DNA of 64,000 bases, from NCBI RefSeq assembly GCF_023716865.1, contig NZ_CP092417.1, forward strand, positions 536,001-600,000. The letters run 5' to 3'. Shown here one piece after another: positions 63,213-64,000 of this stretch (positions are counted from its first letter, which is position 1; each line of letters starts with the position of its first letter). Position numbers and translations under genes: made by a program. This DNA is from Endozoicomonas sp. SCSIO W0465. Lineage in GTDB: Bacteria > Pseudomonadota > Gammaproteobacteria > Pseudomonadales > Endozoicomonadaceae. Below the pieces are notes generated by a model. The model searched no databases and was not told the origin of the DNA. It saw nothing but the letters and a program-made list of their open reading frames with translations.

Positions 63213-64000
63213 TCTAGTTCTCGTCCAAAAACGCATCAGGCAATCATAATTAGATTGTACGTTCGTTTTTATATTTCCTGAAATTCCAGAGAGCCGCAAA
63301 AACTCTTCCCTTTTTTTCTCTAATCTGGGACGGATATTGGAGAAAAACGCGAAAAGCAGGCAGAAAACATCCTCCCACCATGCTGGAAAGGTACTTTCAT
63401 GTAGCGTGGAGGTGGCTATCAGGATGGTGCCGGGTGTCTGGCCAGAATCACCAGGTTGTAACAGACCACCGATAACCAGCAATGAGAATCAAAACGCTCA
63501 GAACCCTTGCAGTGGCAACGTGATAGCCCAAAACATCTCTTTAGCCACGAAATTCCCGCTTCAATACCTGCCCGGAAGCGAAAGAGCGTTTTATACACAT
63601 ACTGACTTTTAGTCATCTCTTCGACTTCAAGTCCGCGCTTCTTATTAAAAGCTACATCGCTGATTCCCATGGCCTTGGCTTTTTCCAAATTAGCGCGACA
63701 CGCGTATCCGCCGTCACCGCTTGTCTGGCGAGGTACACGACCATAAATTTCTTTTTGTCTTTCCATCATCGGAATGAATTGGTCCGAATCCGCTGGGTTA
63801 CCTTCCTCAATAACCAGGTCCAGGATCAATCGACTTTTTCCCTGAACCAGGTTCAGTTTATGGCCATACTGTACTTGCCGCCTGTCTTTTACGATGATAT
63901 CCGTATGGGGTTCATACAGGCTAACCACTTTTTCCTGGGCTGGCACCTTTTCACCCTTAAAGACCCTGCGCTCTGTCTGGGAGACTATTGCATCCACCAG
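63213..64000 (-). mobile_element. ISNCY-type element, truncated by the window end
   Basis: The outer end is taken as TAGTTCTCGTCCAAAAAC (63213-63230) because the same 18 bp occurs as an orphan relic at 37534-37551. The transposase gene runs off the right side of the window, so the other end is not seen. Confidence 0.65.
63419..64000 (-). CDS. ISNCY-family transposase, partial
   Basis: The C-terminal 193 residues are visible; the gene is open to the window edge. Motifs typical of this transposase group: VFKGEKVPAQEKVVSLYEPH, KDRRQVQYGHKLNLVQGKS, VIEEGNPADSDQF, GDGGYACRANLEKAK, and FRAGIEAGISWLKRCFGLSRC, covering the middle and last acidic catalytic regions. No frameshift is visible in this part. 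Confidence 0.85.
   Translation of the reverse strand: MVDAIVSQTERRVFKGEKVPAQEKVVSLYEPHTDIIVKDRRQVQYGHKLNLVQGKSRLILDLVIEEGNPADSDQFIPMMERQKEIYGRVPRQTSGDGGYACRANLEKAKAMGISDVAFNKKRGLEVEEMTKSQYVYKTLFRFRAGIEAGISWLKRCFGLSRCHCKGSERFDSHCWLSVVCYNLVILARHPAPS

Overview
The window looks like a gammaproteobacterial chromosome rich in mobile DNA and eukaryote-like proteins. Ordinary gammaproteobacterial genes (DbpA-type helicase, an OmpR-family two-component system, an MdlA/MdlB-type exporter, tRNA-Arg(ACG)) sit beside proteins with leucine-rich repeats, NEL ubiquitin-ligase, RING, U-box-like, ankyrin and SET domains. This mix is typical of host-associated marine gammaproteobacteria such as Endozoicomonas. 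That assignment is inference from gene content; no taxonomic marker was compared.

Layout. 1-9900: mostly housekeeping and transport (RoxA-like di-haem cytochrome, small membrane protein, secreted DUF924 protein, GNAT enzyme, DASS anion symporter, DbpA helicase), with a 159-bp MITE at 3221-3379. 10026-15033: two convergent genes of unknown function that share a related core domain; the second encodes a 1303-residue protein with four 109-residue repeats. 15237-18186: OmpR-type sensor/regulator pair with a divergent small exported protein.

18232-37295 is the most striking part: a degraded 3' gene end, a RING-like gene with one missing zinc ligand, and eight tandem paralogues of LRR + NEL + U-box-like proteins with 4 to 16 LRRs. 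All eight keep the Cys-Asp-Asp-Arg motif expected of the NEL catalytic cysteine, and all keep a C-terminal CxxC/U-box-like tail exactly 152 residues further on. The copies are mosaics of one another, which points to continuing recombination. They look like translocated ubiquitin ligases; a secretion system is not in the window.

37300-47531 is a decay zone: IS relics, an intact IS66-type element with target duplication, an IS630-type element inside a gene, and a run of frame-broken segments related to the intact 839-residue gene at 47569-50088. 50177-60100: a strong hairpin repeat, a short ankyrin gene, ChrA, a DUF1800/DUF1501 pair, a SET-domain protein and a heterodimeric ABC exporter. 60243-64000: tRNA-Arg, a PAP2 phosphatase gene split by a group II intron (conceptual splicing restores the frame), and the end of an ISNCY-type element running off the window.
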